Shown: positions 46,801-57,000 of the stretch, piece by piece
Position numbering within the stretch: position 1 is the first letter of the stretch
How the letters are laid out: each line of letters opens with the position of its first letter
Assembly (NCBI GenBank): GCA_018398765.1
Contig: JAHBMJ010001051.1
Location: 33,203-97,202, forward strand
Reading direction: 5' to 3'
Length of the DNA stretch: 64,000 nt
Source: Chromera velia
Lineage: Eukaryota; Sar; Chromeraceae
The notes under the pieces: generated by a model
Seen by the model: only the letters and a program-made list of their open reading frames with translations
Database searches by the model: none
Told to the model about the DNA's origin: nothing
Position numbers and translations under genes: made by a program

Positions 46801-48622
46801 GCCCTTCCGTCCCCCTGCGCTGAAGCTTCATCGATCTCGTCTCTGGCGGCGAGGGCACGCAAAGACATTCGCAGTGTCACTTCCTCAGTCGCATGTGCGA
46901 GGAGCAAAACGTGAAGACGCTCCACATCTGCGAGAAGGGACAGAGAAGCCTGGGAGACCGAGTTCTCAGAACTGTTCTCCGCACTACTGTTCAATGGGGA
47001 CAACACAGAACCCAACGCCTCCACAGACGCCTGCCAGAGTGGAAGGAACTTCTCTGTTGTCTGGGCATGCAACACAGCCACTGCGGCGGCGACCATCAGT
47101 GGGACACCCCCCCTTGACCCAGACACGGAGTGACTGCCAGTTGCAGACGAAGGAGAGGGGGGAGGACTGCAGAGAGGGGCTGCGATTCGGATGCAGACGG
47201 AGAGCTGGAGACCTAGTCTCTGGATGGTTTGAGATTTCGCCTTTTCGAATGTCAACTCATTGGGGGTGTTCAGCAAGTCATCCGCAAGCGCTGCTCACAC
47301 GGTCAGGCACAAACGCAAACAGGGAGAGAGAAAGAGAGAGGGGGGGGCAGTGCAAAGAAGCAGGCAGAGTGAAAAAGGAGATATGATGGCAAGAAGCAAG
47401 CAGTTTCAAAGAAAACTCTACAACGGATCTCACTCCACACGAATCGGCACAGTGATGAAAGCATTCACCCACCCGAAACTGTGAGACAGAGACAGTGGAG
47501 AAAAAACTGGAGAGGAGAAGAGTACAACTGAACGAGATGTGCGCACATTGCGAAGTGCGTAGTCCACAAGAATGGCGTTAAAATGTGGAGACAAGAGACG
47601 ACAGAAGTGACACCGAAACTACACCACTCAAAGACAATCAACCAGGGAGAAAGGCATTCACTGAAAGAGCAAAATAGAAACAAAACTCACTCAGAAGTTC
47701 TCCTGAGGATTCTGTAAGTGTTGCAGCTGCAGACTCAGACTCAAGCTCTGCATCCTCCGCCCTTCTTGCAGTCAATGCCGACGCTAGATGGCGGGGGTCT
47801 GCTGGACGCGGCGCGCCTCCATCGAAGTCTTTGAAGACGCACAGTGACGAGAGGGGCGCCTCTATGAGTATTCTTGCCGCCTCAACTGATGACATTCGAC
47901 GCAAAAGGTCCACAGCAGCCTGACGGTGCGGAGAAGAAGAGGATGCACACGCGGCAACAAGGAGAGGCCCCAAGCGGAGTGCGGTCGCCCCTGATGTCAA
48001 CACGCGTGAAATTCCCTCAAAAGCCGAGAGACCTGGAGGTGCCAGCTCTGCAATTAGAGCGGCGTGACCAAGCGCACCGAATAGAGGCTGTTGGTTCGGA
48101 TGGCGACAACACGCCTCTGCAGCCGCAGCCACCCACAACGCAAGAGAGAGGGACTCTTCTGCTCCTGCCCCCCTTGCTCTCTCATCATACCCTAGAACTT
48201 CTTTCGCAAGCCCGCCAAACTTTGGGGAAGGCGATTTGGAAGGTGGGGGCAAAGCCTTCCAGATTAACTCTTCTGAACGTGTATGCCCAGTCGGTGCGTT
48301 TGATGATGTGACCAGTGAGAGGGCCAGCGAGAACAAGACTCGCACGGCCTTCCCACAAACAGCTGCCACTTCAGTCATCTCCCGACGCCGTCTCTCCACC
48401 GCCCCCTTCTGTGCCTCCTCACTGCATCCCCCCGGATTGACCCCCGGAGGGTCTGTGGCAGCAAGACCGTCGAGCAGAGCGAGGAATTGGGAGGCGAGCC
48501 TGCAAGGATGCAAAGAGAAAAAAGACCATTAGAAAAATGCCGTTTAGCGAGAGACAAAAAGATGAAGAGTCATGAACCGCACTGGACACTTTGTTTCTCA
48601 TGTGCAGTCTATCCAAGACAGA

Positions 48623-48664
<42 letters not shown>

Positions 48665-49367
48665 TACACAGAGAGAGGAAAGAGGAGGGAATAAAGAAAG
48701 GAATGAAGGAAGGAACTAGAGAACGGGGGGCACAAGTCCATTCATTTCTCTTCTCTTCTCATTCCGAGAAAGAGAGAACATGCGTTGCGCTATTTTTCTA
48801 CCACACAGAAATTGTTGGTTTGGAAATTGTGCTGACCCGGCAACTGCCTTCAAGCAGCTTGTGGCCTCTTGTGGATGCGCTGATACCCAAGAGGAACTGT
48901 GGGTCAAATTTCCCTCAGTTTGACGTTGAGGCATTGATCTAGTGGGGGAAGAAGGCATTAAGGGCTTTTCTCTGCGGGGAACCTTGCCTCTGAGAGCTTT
49001 TCTCTCTTCTTCCTCCTCTTCTTTTCGCATCTCTTCATCCCTTTTGCCCCTCTCTTCTTCATCTTCCTCCTCCGAGTCATCTGAATCGTATGCTTCTTCT
49101 CTCTGCTTCTCGGCCTCCTTCCTCAATCGTTTTCGGTCCTTCCGAGACAGAGGAACGCCGTCGGTGCCTCGGACCTTGACGGAATACGCTCTGGCAGCCC
49201 TCTCGCGCGTAGCCTCCTCGGAGCGCCGCCTCTCCTGGTGCCTCTCTGCTGCGTCTCGTGCATCGGGAAGGGAGGCGGCAAGCACCGAGAGCAGAGCGAA
49301 GCATCGTGCAGACGAGTCTGACAAGAAAGAGCCGCCAGTCCTCGTGAGATCCTGCAGACATACACGC

Positions 49368-49411
<44 letters not shown>

Positions 49412-49581
49412 AGAGAGAGATTGATAAATGGAGATGGATTGACCCACGCACGCACGCGGGCACACACACACACACACACACGAACGAACGAACGAACGAA
49501 CGAACGAGCCGGGGCGGCAAAGGCAATAGGTAAAAGGGGAAGGTCTGAGTTTTGGCAGAACGCAGATGCACACACACACGC

Positions 49582-49612
<31 letters not shown>

Positions 49613-51354
49613 CGCAGACACAGAGCACAAACTGACTTTGCGATGCTTCTCTGCCCACTCCTGTTCAAAGGTCAAGCAATCTCGAATCTCCTTCAGCACA
49701 CCCGTCCACCCCGGGCCCCCTGCCCCTCCCCCGCCCCCCACAAGCCCCCCCCATTCTTCCCCCGTCTCGTGATCCAAGGAAGCAATCAATGATGACACCC
49801 ACTGATCCCCCCCTGACCCCCCGATCTCTTCGATAGGGACCGCGAGCAGGGCCCACAACTGCGCAGCGGACGCAGCTGCTCGCCACAAGCGCAGAGGAAC
49901 TTTTGCCTCTGAGGTCTTCAACTCTACTAAGCCTTCTTCATGTCTCTCGTGCAAGGCAGCTGCACGAACTGCAGCGACACGCGCCAACCGATTGCCCCCG
50001 ATTTCAAAGAAATTCGAAACAGCTGTAGGACTTGTCAGTGCCCGCACTGCTCCCGAGAGCACATCTCTCAAAAAGTTCCCTCCTTCTGCACGGACATGAA
50101 CCCCTTTAAGGGTCTCCAACCCACTCACAAAGCCTTCCAGCGCGTCCAAAAGGCCACACCCCTCTCCAGATGCGTGCATGATCGCAGTGGATCGGGGCAC
50201 GCCCCTCCATAACATTGAGAGGGTCTTGAACGCCACCAGAAAAAAATGCTGCAGAGGAACTTGAAGACTTCTTTCGTCCTCTCCGCCTTTTTCCTTACGA
50301 CCATGAAAGGCAGCGTCGATCAATTCAGGAGAGCTCAAAGTCTGACAGAGGGGCGGGACGGCGGCCCTCAAAACATCCTCCACCCCTCCTCTCAGACGGG
50401 GAGTGTGCCAAATCCATGCGCTCCAGAGCTCACAAAAAAGCACTGCCGTCTCGCACAAAACTCGGATCTCTCCTGCTTCTCTTTTTGTTCCGACCAGAAC
50501 AGCAGATTTCAGACTCTTCATTATACCCTTGTGCCGCTTCCTCAACAGCGGAAGCAGTTCAGAGTGGCCGGGAGAGTCTGTGCGAGAACAGTGGTGCCTG
50601 CACCTGAGCAGAAACGAGAATACCGCAAACAGCCTCGCTCCTCGTACCGACACAGTCATTTTAGTGTCATGCCTCTTTTTTTGTGTTTGCTGATCTTCCA
50701 TGCCCCCCTCTGCCTCCTCAACCTCGCACGACGCTGCGATGTCATCAACTGCAAAGGCGACCGTACCGGAGAGCCTCGCAGGGGAGAAGGAATTCTGCAC
50801 AGACCGCACACTCTCAAAGAGAGCCGCTCCAATCCCTTCAGCAAGGCGGGCGTGTTCATCGATGGGCCGTCTGCAGACGCGTGTATGAACGATGATTTCG
50901 AAAAGGAGAGAAGAACAGAAACACTTTTCGACAGGCCCTCTGAGAGGCGCTGCAGGAAAGCGAAATTCAGCAAAAATTAATGAGAGAAACACGGAAGAAG
51001 ATGACGAACGTGACAATTTGTTGGCTTAGAAAGGAGTCAGAACTTAGCAGAAGATGCCCCATCTACAAAAGCGCATGGCTGTTGACAACACAAGGATGCC
51101 TGTCGCGAAGACAGCGGAAAGAAAAAGAGAGTGTACGCTCTGAATTCTTGATTTTACTGTGACGTACTCGGGAAAAACTGCGAACAAAGGTTCGATTTTC
51201 CGCAGTGCCGTTTTGTCGTTCATTTTCCTCAACAGGAAGGCCCATGACTCCGCTGCGAACTGCCGCACGTGCCCGACTGGGTGTGCGAGGAGTGGAGCGT
51301 AGAGGGAGAGGTATTTCTCGTAGGAGGCTATCATGTACTTGCACATGAATCTGC

Positions 51355-51388
<34 letters not shown>

Positions 51389-52244
51389 TATGTCTAGCTT
51401 TTCCCCCCTCTTCTTCAGGCAAGCACACAGAGGTGGTTGAAGAATAGGCAGGGTCGAGGGCAAATTTTACCATGAAGGGTCTTCCAGAGCCTTCTAGAGG
51501 GGACCTTCAAGGGGCCACATTCCATAAAACGAATCTGCAGCGAAGCAAACTGAGAGGACCCCTCTGGAAGGATGTATCTGGGACAATCGTTGAGATCCCA
51601 TTGGCGTTTTGACATATCACCTTTCTGGATGAGCTTTGCGTACTTCAACTCTCCTCTCGAGCCCAGAATCCTGGATTGAAAAAAAATGACTGACCTGAAT
51701 ATGTATGAGAAGCAGCGAAAGATGTTTTCGAGGAGTTGAGGCTCCCTGGAGTCCAGTTTTTTGACGAGTTCCCCGAACACACGAGGCAGGTGCACGGAGA
51801 ACTCGGTGAGGGCATCCTGAGGAGACACAAAGAGAGATGAAGATCTTTTGTTCCGTCTCTCATCTCAGGCGTCTCCTCCAAGAGGGTGTGGCATCTGACC
51901 TTTGCAAGCACCGCGATGAGGTCAAGCACGGGCTCGAGAGCCTGGCAGTTCTCCTTCCACAGATACTGAATGAGAATGTCCAGGATTTTGGGCATATGGA
52001 AGAGCAGGGCGGGCATTGATTGGCACAAGGGACGAAGCTCCAGAGAGAGCTCAGAGAAGTCCTGAGTCCCATTCCTTCTCCACTGTACCAGTGCACTCGC
52101 GAATTTCGTCTCGTGGATATCTGCACTTTCGTCGAGTACGATATTCGCCTCAGACACGTGAGTGACGTCGACGTCAATCGCAGCCAACCGATCCGCAAAG
52201 CGCGAGAAACGGAACCGCTTCTCCTTCAAGGCAGCGGAAGACAT
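31451..52244 (-). CDS. UTP20: UTP20 (DRIM), giant small-subunit processome scaffold
   Basis: HEAT-repeat U3 snoRNP component of the nucleolar SSU processome, needed for 18S rRNA maturation. Twenty-two exons with phases that agree at every junction: 52244-51900, 51816-51695, 51350-51168, 50939-49637, 49351-48837, 48499-47691, 47290-46265, 45901-45393, 45096-44891, 44224-43189, 42866-41941, 41713-40951, 40295-39057, 38699-37414, 37104-36664, 36312-36249, 36112-36014, 35640-35513, 35127-34978, 34632-32488, 32179-32071, 31705-31451. Recognisable: N-terminal FRFSRFADRL, HVRQFAAESWAFLLRKMNDK near residue 190, LVKNLGFKEETGRRSVLN near 3630, GLVFLRLATRLADESDATAK near 3670, and a Lys/Arg-rich nucleolar-type tail ending KGKGGRFT. 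Predicted 4,552 residues, against roughly 2,500-2,800 in yeast and human; the excess is largely Glu/Asp-, Gly- and Ser-rich inserts (exons 5, 7, 13, 20). Middle exons are weakly conserved, so some boundaries may be off. Confidence 0.92.
31800..31990. repeat. CA/GA compound microsatellite in UTP20 intron 21
   Basis: (CA)n at about 31806-31842, then GA/GAAA repeats to about 31987, within the intron 32070-31706. Transcribed strand order is (CT)n then (GT)n before the acceptor. Confidence 0.9.
33220..33600 (-). repeat. Acidic low-complexity coding block in UTP20 exon 20
   Basis: Encodes long runs of Glu and Asp with Gly (for example GGGDDDDDDEDDEDEEDEG and EEKSSEEEEEKG), at about residues 4060-4190 of the predicted protein. 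The frame is uninterrupted and flanking segments are folded-repeat-like. Acidic linkers are common in nucleolar assembly factors; this one is large. Confidence 0.85.
35728..35765. repeat. (GT)n in UTP20 intron 17
   Basis: TTGTGTGTG repeat of about 36 bp in the intron 36013-35641. This one is GT on the plus strand, so CA on the transcript, the opposite of the other UTP20 intron arrays. Confidence 0.85.
40387..40480. repeat. Exact 47-bp tandem duplication in UTP20 intron 12
   Basis: A 47-bp unit starting AATCGTGCAGCTCC and ending CTATGCACAT occurs twice without a visible difference (40387-40433 and 40434-40480). The intron spans 40950-40296. Confidence 0.9.
40738..40830. repeat. CA/GA compound microsatellite in UTP20 intron 12
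   Basis: (CA)n from about 40739 to 40780 followed by (GA)n and GGGA to about 40828. The same intron has a poly-C run with one unresolved base (N) at about 40940, next to the donor of exon 12. Confidence 0.9.
48622..48682. repeat. CT/CA microsatellite in UTP20 intron 5
   Basis: (CT)n from about 48624 to 48643 then (CA)n to about 48668 and a short (GA)n, inside the intron 48836-48500. Confidence 0.85.
49360..49625. repeat. Multiple CA/GA and CGAA arrays in UTP20 intron 4
   Basis: The intron 49636-49352 is almost entirely simple sequence: (CA)n/(GA)n at about 49371-49420, (CA)n at about 49458-49481, CGAA at about 49481-49506, (CA)n/(GA)n at about 49570-49612. Open frames through it are artefacts. 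Confidence 0.9.
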
Positions 52245-52637
52245 CGTATTGTTCTCCAGATTTTCCTTTGAGTCGGTTTGCTCACACAAGGATCAAAGAG
52301 GGCACTTCAACAAAGCATGCGCATTTCAACCAAGGTCCAGGCTCTGACCAGCCGACGAAGGAGTCACGAAGCTAGATCGAGCCTACTTCTTTCGTGTGTA
52401 AACCCGTGTCAAGAAAGATGCACACAGTCCGGGAGCCGGGGCCTCTTGAATGGATGGGCCCGGGCCATGCCCGCAGCCGCGCGCGCCCAAGAAATGGCAT
52501 GCCGGAAAAGTTTTGTGAAGTCTCTATTTTCCGCGGTGTGAGGTTTCTGCAGAAACGGCGCGATCCAATTCCGGCCTACCTTTCTCTTCACTTCCTGGGC
52601 TCTCGGGTTACATTCATAGGAAAGGAAGGCACGCACC
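52245..52637. promoter_or_regulatory. Bidirectional promoter region UTP20 / RPL9
   Basis: The 393 bp between the two start codons must contain the 5' regions of both genes. It holds GCATGC at 52315-52320 and GCATGCCGG at 52497-52505, a CG/GC-alternating tract near 52475-52487, and a pyrimidine-rich stretch (CCTTTCTCTTCACTTCC) about 50 bases before the RPL9 start, similar to pyrimidine-rich starts of ribosomal protein genes. No TATA box is obvious. Confidence 0.6.
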
Positions 52638-54690
52638 ATGAAGGAGATCTACAATTCCGAAAGCATGAAGATCCCTGACGGGGGTGAGTGACTCTTTTTT
52701 CTGGAGTTCCTTCCCCACTTTTGTCAATTCTCCATGCTCATGTGTTCCCTCCCCCTGTGTGCTTTGCAGTCACCGTTGACATCAAGTCAAGGGTGGTGAC
52801 CGTCAAGGGCAAGTACGGGACTCTGACCCGTAACTTTCGTCATATGCCCGTGGATATCAAGAAGAAGGACGACCAGATCGTGGTGGAGCTCTGGTTCGCG
52901 GGTGGCAAGCAGATTGCCGTCATCCGCACAGTGCTTTCTCACATGAAGAACATGATCATTGGCGTCACCAAGGTGCGTAGTTGGATGAGTTTGCTGCTTC
53001 TTTCGACGGCAGATCGTGTGGCAAATGGGTGTAGAAAACGGGGCCTGTCATGCTCTTCCTTCCTTCGCAGAGACCTTCATGTAGCAGTCTTTGGGGTTTT
53101 TCTTCTTGCTCTTACCCTTGTGTTTGTGTGTGCTGGTGTGAGAATGTGCAGAAGTTTCAGTACAAGATGCGCCTGGTGTACGCACACTTTCCCATCAACG
53201 TGAACATCATCAAGGGCGGTGGGTGTATCGAGATCAGAAACTTCCTGGGAGAGAAGAGAGTGAGGGCAGTGGACATGCTGGAGGGGGTGAAGATCGACAA
53301 GTCCAATTCCGTCAAGGACGAGCTCATCCTCGAGGGACCCGATATCGAGAACGTGTCTCGCTCTGGTAAGTCGAGCTTCTCTTCCTTCTTTCTTCTCTTC
53401 CTAGCGTTCCCTTCCCCCTGGCGCCACATCCGCAAAAGAAAGTACGGAACCGGAGGGAGAGATATGCGTATGACTGAGTATGGCTCTGTCTGACCAACGA
53501 TGCGGTCGAGGCATCGAGAGAGAAGTTGCAGCAGAGATACCTCGACCGTCAGCAACGGTTGAAGGGAGTTTCGGCTCATGTTGAGTTGAGTTGAAAGAGT
53601 AGAGGAGAGCGGCAGAGGGGGAGAGGTAGAGCAGTTCAGTGCTTGGCGATTCCGCTGTTGGATGGGTCAGTGGAGGATTCAGTCCGTTGGTGTGCCTCTG
53701 CTTCTGCTTCATTTGGAGGCAGAGGATGTTTGGGGTCCGAGAAGACCGGAAGAAGGGCAGCTTTTTTTAAAGAAATGGAGGACGTCAACGCCAGCATGCA
53801 GGGATAGAGGGAGAGGAAGGTGAGGAGGGAGCGAGAGAGGACGGAGACAGAGAAAAGGAAGAAATGGGGTGGCGGGAAGGAGGAGGGGCTGAGAGAAAGG
53901 TGTTTGTTTGACTGGCCTTCATGGCTCCAGCTGGGCCTTGATGGTTTTGGGCAGGATCGCGGGGTCTTTCTTTCATTCTGGCGGCAGAAGGAAATAAAGT
54001 TCGTTCCTGTCTTGCAAGCAAATCTGCACACCCACCCAAATGGGACCCTCTAGGACCCGCAAGCCGTGAGGGCTCAGAGTGTTGCAATACCACTGCAGGT
54101 TGTTTGGTCATCTAGAGGCGGAGTGGAAATGGAGAAGGGAAGGGAAGAGGACATGAAGCAAAGACGGACCGGGAAAGGAAGAACGAAGATTGTCAAAGGA
54201 AAAGTAGCAAAGGAAAGAAAGAGAACAGGGGAGGGGCCTGACACAGACGCCAGACCAACTACCAAAACGTCTTGGCTATACACCTGTCTCTCCTGAATTT
54301 TCTCTTTGCAGTGCGTGCCTTTCGAAACCTTTTTGAGTTCTCTCACTGATGCGTAAAATCAGGCTGTCTCGTCTTGGGGACACGAACCTTATCCAGAAAC
54401 AGAGAGGGTTGAGGTGTGACATCCTCGTTCATTGCCGCGACGTATATCTACCGCTTGGGTCGAAACCACAGTCCTTTCCCGTTTCGTTTTTTTATGTGTT
54501 CGTTTGGGCTGGCTGTACCTGAATCTCAACTCACATGCGTGCGTTGTTGGAATCCTGTGTGCGATCAATTGATGGTGTCAATGCAGCTGCTCTCATCCAC
54601 GGAGCCACCCTCGTGCGCAAGAAGGATATCCGTAAGTTCCTTGACGGAGTCTACGTCTCCGAGAGAGGCACCGTGGAGGAGCTTGACTAA
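52638..54690 (+). CDS. RPL9: 60S ribosomal protein L9 (uL6)
   Basis: Large-subunit ribosomal protein near the sarcin-ricin loop and GTPase centre. Four exons with matching phases: 52638-52683, 52770-52972, 53152-53365, 54587-54690; 188 residues, near the usual 190-192. N-terminus [15 protein letters not shown]; then [38 protein letters not shown], the highly conserved [56 protein letters not shown] and the C-terminal [20 protein letters not shown]. The first two introns are short (86 and 179 bp), the third is 1.2 kb and purine-rich. It is head-to-head with UTP20. The HFPINVNI and FRHMPVDI wording resembles alveolate L9. Confidence 0.97.
53366..54586 (+). other. Long third intron of RPL9
   Basis: About 1.2 kb with GTAAGT donor and ATGCAG acceptor. 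It is G/A-rich with no tandem microsatellite. Short frames have no recognisable product. Length and position near the 3' end would suit an intronic small RNA, but I see no clear C/D or H/ACA boxes. Confidence 0.7.
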
Positions 54691-55734
54691 GCATCCGAAT
54701 GCTTGGTGGAATTTGATCCAGCAGACACTCTCGACGGTTGATTGAGATAGGAGGTTCTTGCCCCTTTTCTCCCTTACCTCCGACGGACTGGACTCTTGCA
54801 GCACCTGATGGAGGGGGAAGGCAGATGCAGATCAGCAGGGTGAAGAGACAAGGGGCGGACAGGGACCGATCAGATCAGTATTAATTCGTCTCTGGAGTGC
54901 GGCTGGACAAATGGAGGTTTCCTTCAAAGAATGGTGACGGTTTCTTGCCTTATGTTCTAAAATACTGGGTGACTGTTACACACAGATTTTCTAACACAAC
55001 TTGTCACTCAAAAAAAAATAAATATATTCCATTCCATTCCGTTCTATTTCTAGATTCCATTCTAGATTCGATTTGATGCATCAACTATATATGCGTGTAC
55101 TTTCTGTTTAAAAAATCCTTAATTTTAAAGTCAGACTAGGAGTTAGAATACAAGAATAAGCCAGTGTGAAGGTCTACTCGTCTCTGTATTAGAGATTAGA
55201 ATAGATTCCTTCAAGTCTCTAGCATAATAGAGTAAAGTTTGAAGGTTGGCGCGATCTAGACTCCTAGTCAATTATGTGAGTGAATACAGGTTGGAAGGCT
55301 CGTTTAATTCAAGGTTCGCGGTCAAGTTCAGATTAAAAGACACTCAAAGGATGCTCAAAAGGGCTTGGTTCCTTTCAAGTCAAGGACTGACAGTTCCGGG
55401 GGTTCATTTTTTGTCTGATCCCTTCATCCGACGATTCCAACTATTCGGCTATTCAGATTTTTAGATTTGTAAAATCTTAAAATCGGATGTTTTTAGATTT
55501 GTATGGAATGCGCGGTCAAAATCGGGTGAGACTCGCCGCGCGGAATCGGCTGCACGGCAGAAAGCGTGGTATGAATTCAAGTTTGATTTCTATGGTACAA
55601 AATTGATTTCTGTGTATCGCGCGGTCTGGAAAGGAGGTACTAGGGGACTCATCACGGTCTGTATTCGATTTCTGATTTCTGTGGTACTCTTTCAATCTCG
55701 GCGGTTTTATTTCTCTGATTTCTGTGGTTCTTTG

Positions 55735-55915
55735 ATTTATGTAGCTTTTTCTTGATTTGTGTGGCGTTTCTTGATTTCTGTAGCTTTTTCTTCAAGTTGA
55801 TTTATATGGTGTTCTCTGATTTCTGTGGCTTTTTCTTGATTTGTGTGGTGTTCTCTGATTTCTGTGGCTTTTTCTTGATGTGTATGGTGTTTTCTAGTTT
55901 TTATCTTGAAAGCGA
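55735..55915 (-). repeat. 39-bp tandem repeat next to tRNA-like sequence
   Basis: Units of about 39 bp (plus strand TCTGATTTCTGTGGC then TTTTTCTTGATTTGTGTGG) start near 55814 and 55853 with diverged copies on both sides. The minus-strand frame reads as HTNQEKATEIREH repeats, judged non-coding. Confidence 0.75.
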
Positions 55916-55921
55916 CCTTCC

Positions 55922-55978
55922 TTGGAATTGAACCTTCGACCTCTTGCTCCGGAGTCAATCATCATACCAGTAAACCAT
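55922..55978 (-). ncRNA. tRNA-like sequence (possible tRNA-derived SINE head or tRNA pseudogene)
   Basis: On the minus strand, TGGTTTACTGG fits the pol III A-box consensus and GTTCAATTC fits the B-box consensus, 33 bases apart. Between them ACTCCGGAG could present a CCG (Arg) anticodon. Anticodon and T stems pair only in part, and no matching acceptor stem was found, so it is not an intact tRNA. The tandem repeat follows directly downstream on the same strand. Confidence 0.4.
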
Positions 55979-56183
55979 TTATCGCTTTTCTTTCCACAGA
56001 TTTGTCTTTTCATATTAAAGTTATTCAGTTCAATTTATTTATTGGAAGGCCCTAGGGCGGAACATATCAATCAATCAATCAATCAATCAATCTTTATATA
56101 GTAAAGAAAACATAATTAGAAATAATGAGGACTATAAATCAATTAAGCACTGATTTAACAAACAAGAGGAAGGACTTAGGCCT

Positions 56184-56238
56184 GGGAGCTTAGCACTCCA
56201 ACTGGGGTTCGGCATCCTCTAACTAACTAACTAACTAA
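56184..56238 (-). repeat. Interspersed repeat with TTAG array, copy 2
   Basis: Inverse copy of 14619-14669: on the minus strand TTAG repeats, then GATGCCGAACCCCAGTTGGAG and CTAAGCTCCC. Two or three differences from copy 1. Confidence 0.85.
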
Positions 56239-57000
56239 TAGTTAAAAACAATAAACGTTGTAGCACTTCTCTAACAAAAAATAAATATTCAAACTCATAA
56301 AATCTGCTTATAGTATAAAAATAAATTATTTCAAAAAATATATATAAGCTCATAAAACCTGTTCATAGCACCAGAATTAAATTTTAATTAATTATTGTTG
56401 GAGATTGCGTCCAGGGTCGATTAACGCCGGCCTTTCACAGCCGCGGTCCCAGAGACTTCGGCCTGGGCTCAGCGTACTACAAGCTATGCATGCAAATCTG
56501 CATCACTTCAAACTGTGCATGCACCGTATAGGAGAAACTGATCGATCCACATTGACTTATTCAAGGAGAGGCGCATTCGCTCATCCTTTCCTCCCCAAAC
56601 TCTGTACTGACACGTGAATTCCTTATAATTATTAAAGTTAGCCCCAAAAATCTATAACCATGGAAGAAGTTAGTACTAATTAATATTCCTGAACTACTTC
56701 TTAAAGGACTAGCTAAAGGATATTATGACATTCTAAAGTCTGCCGAGTCTATCTGGTTCAGACCGATCAAAATTTTATATCCTAAAATGATGTTAGCCTA
56801 GGATTTAGCTAGAATCAATGATAATTCATTTTATTCATTACATGCACATACACACAATGGATATCATGATCATCATATGATATGCATGCATTGTTATTCG
56901 GTGCGTAGTTCTACATAGTTTTATCTAGAGTTCTCGTCTGATTGGCGCGAACAAGCTCCAGACTCTGGTCTGAGTTACAGCTGTGCGGCCGTCTTCAAAC

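Larger units (their letters stand above)
54691..57000. other. AT-rich intergenic DNA with dispersed repeats
   Basis: No coding gene is seen. Features include a 39-bp tandem repeat with a tRNA-like head (55735-55978), CAAT repeats at about 56068-56092 (ATCAATCAATCAATC), the second copy of the interspersed repeat, and short AT-rich inverted segments. Confidence 0.65.

Noticed and set aside
46586-47386. 266-residue plus-strand frame
   Set aside because: Shadow of UTP20 exon 7 extending into the next intron.
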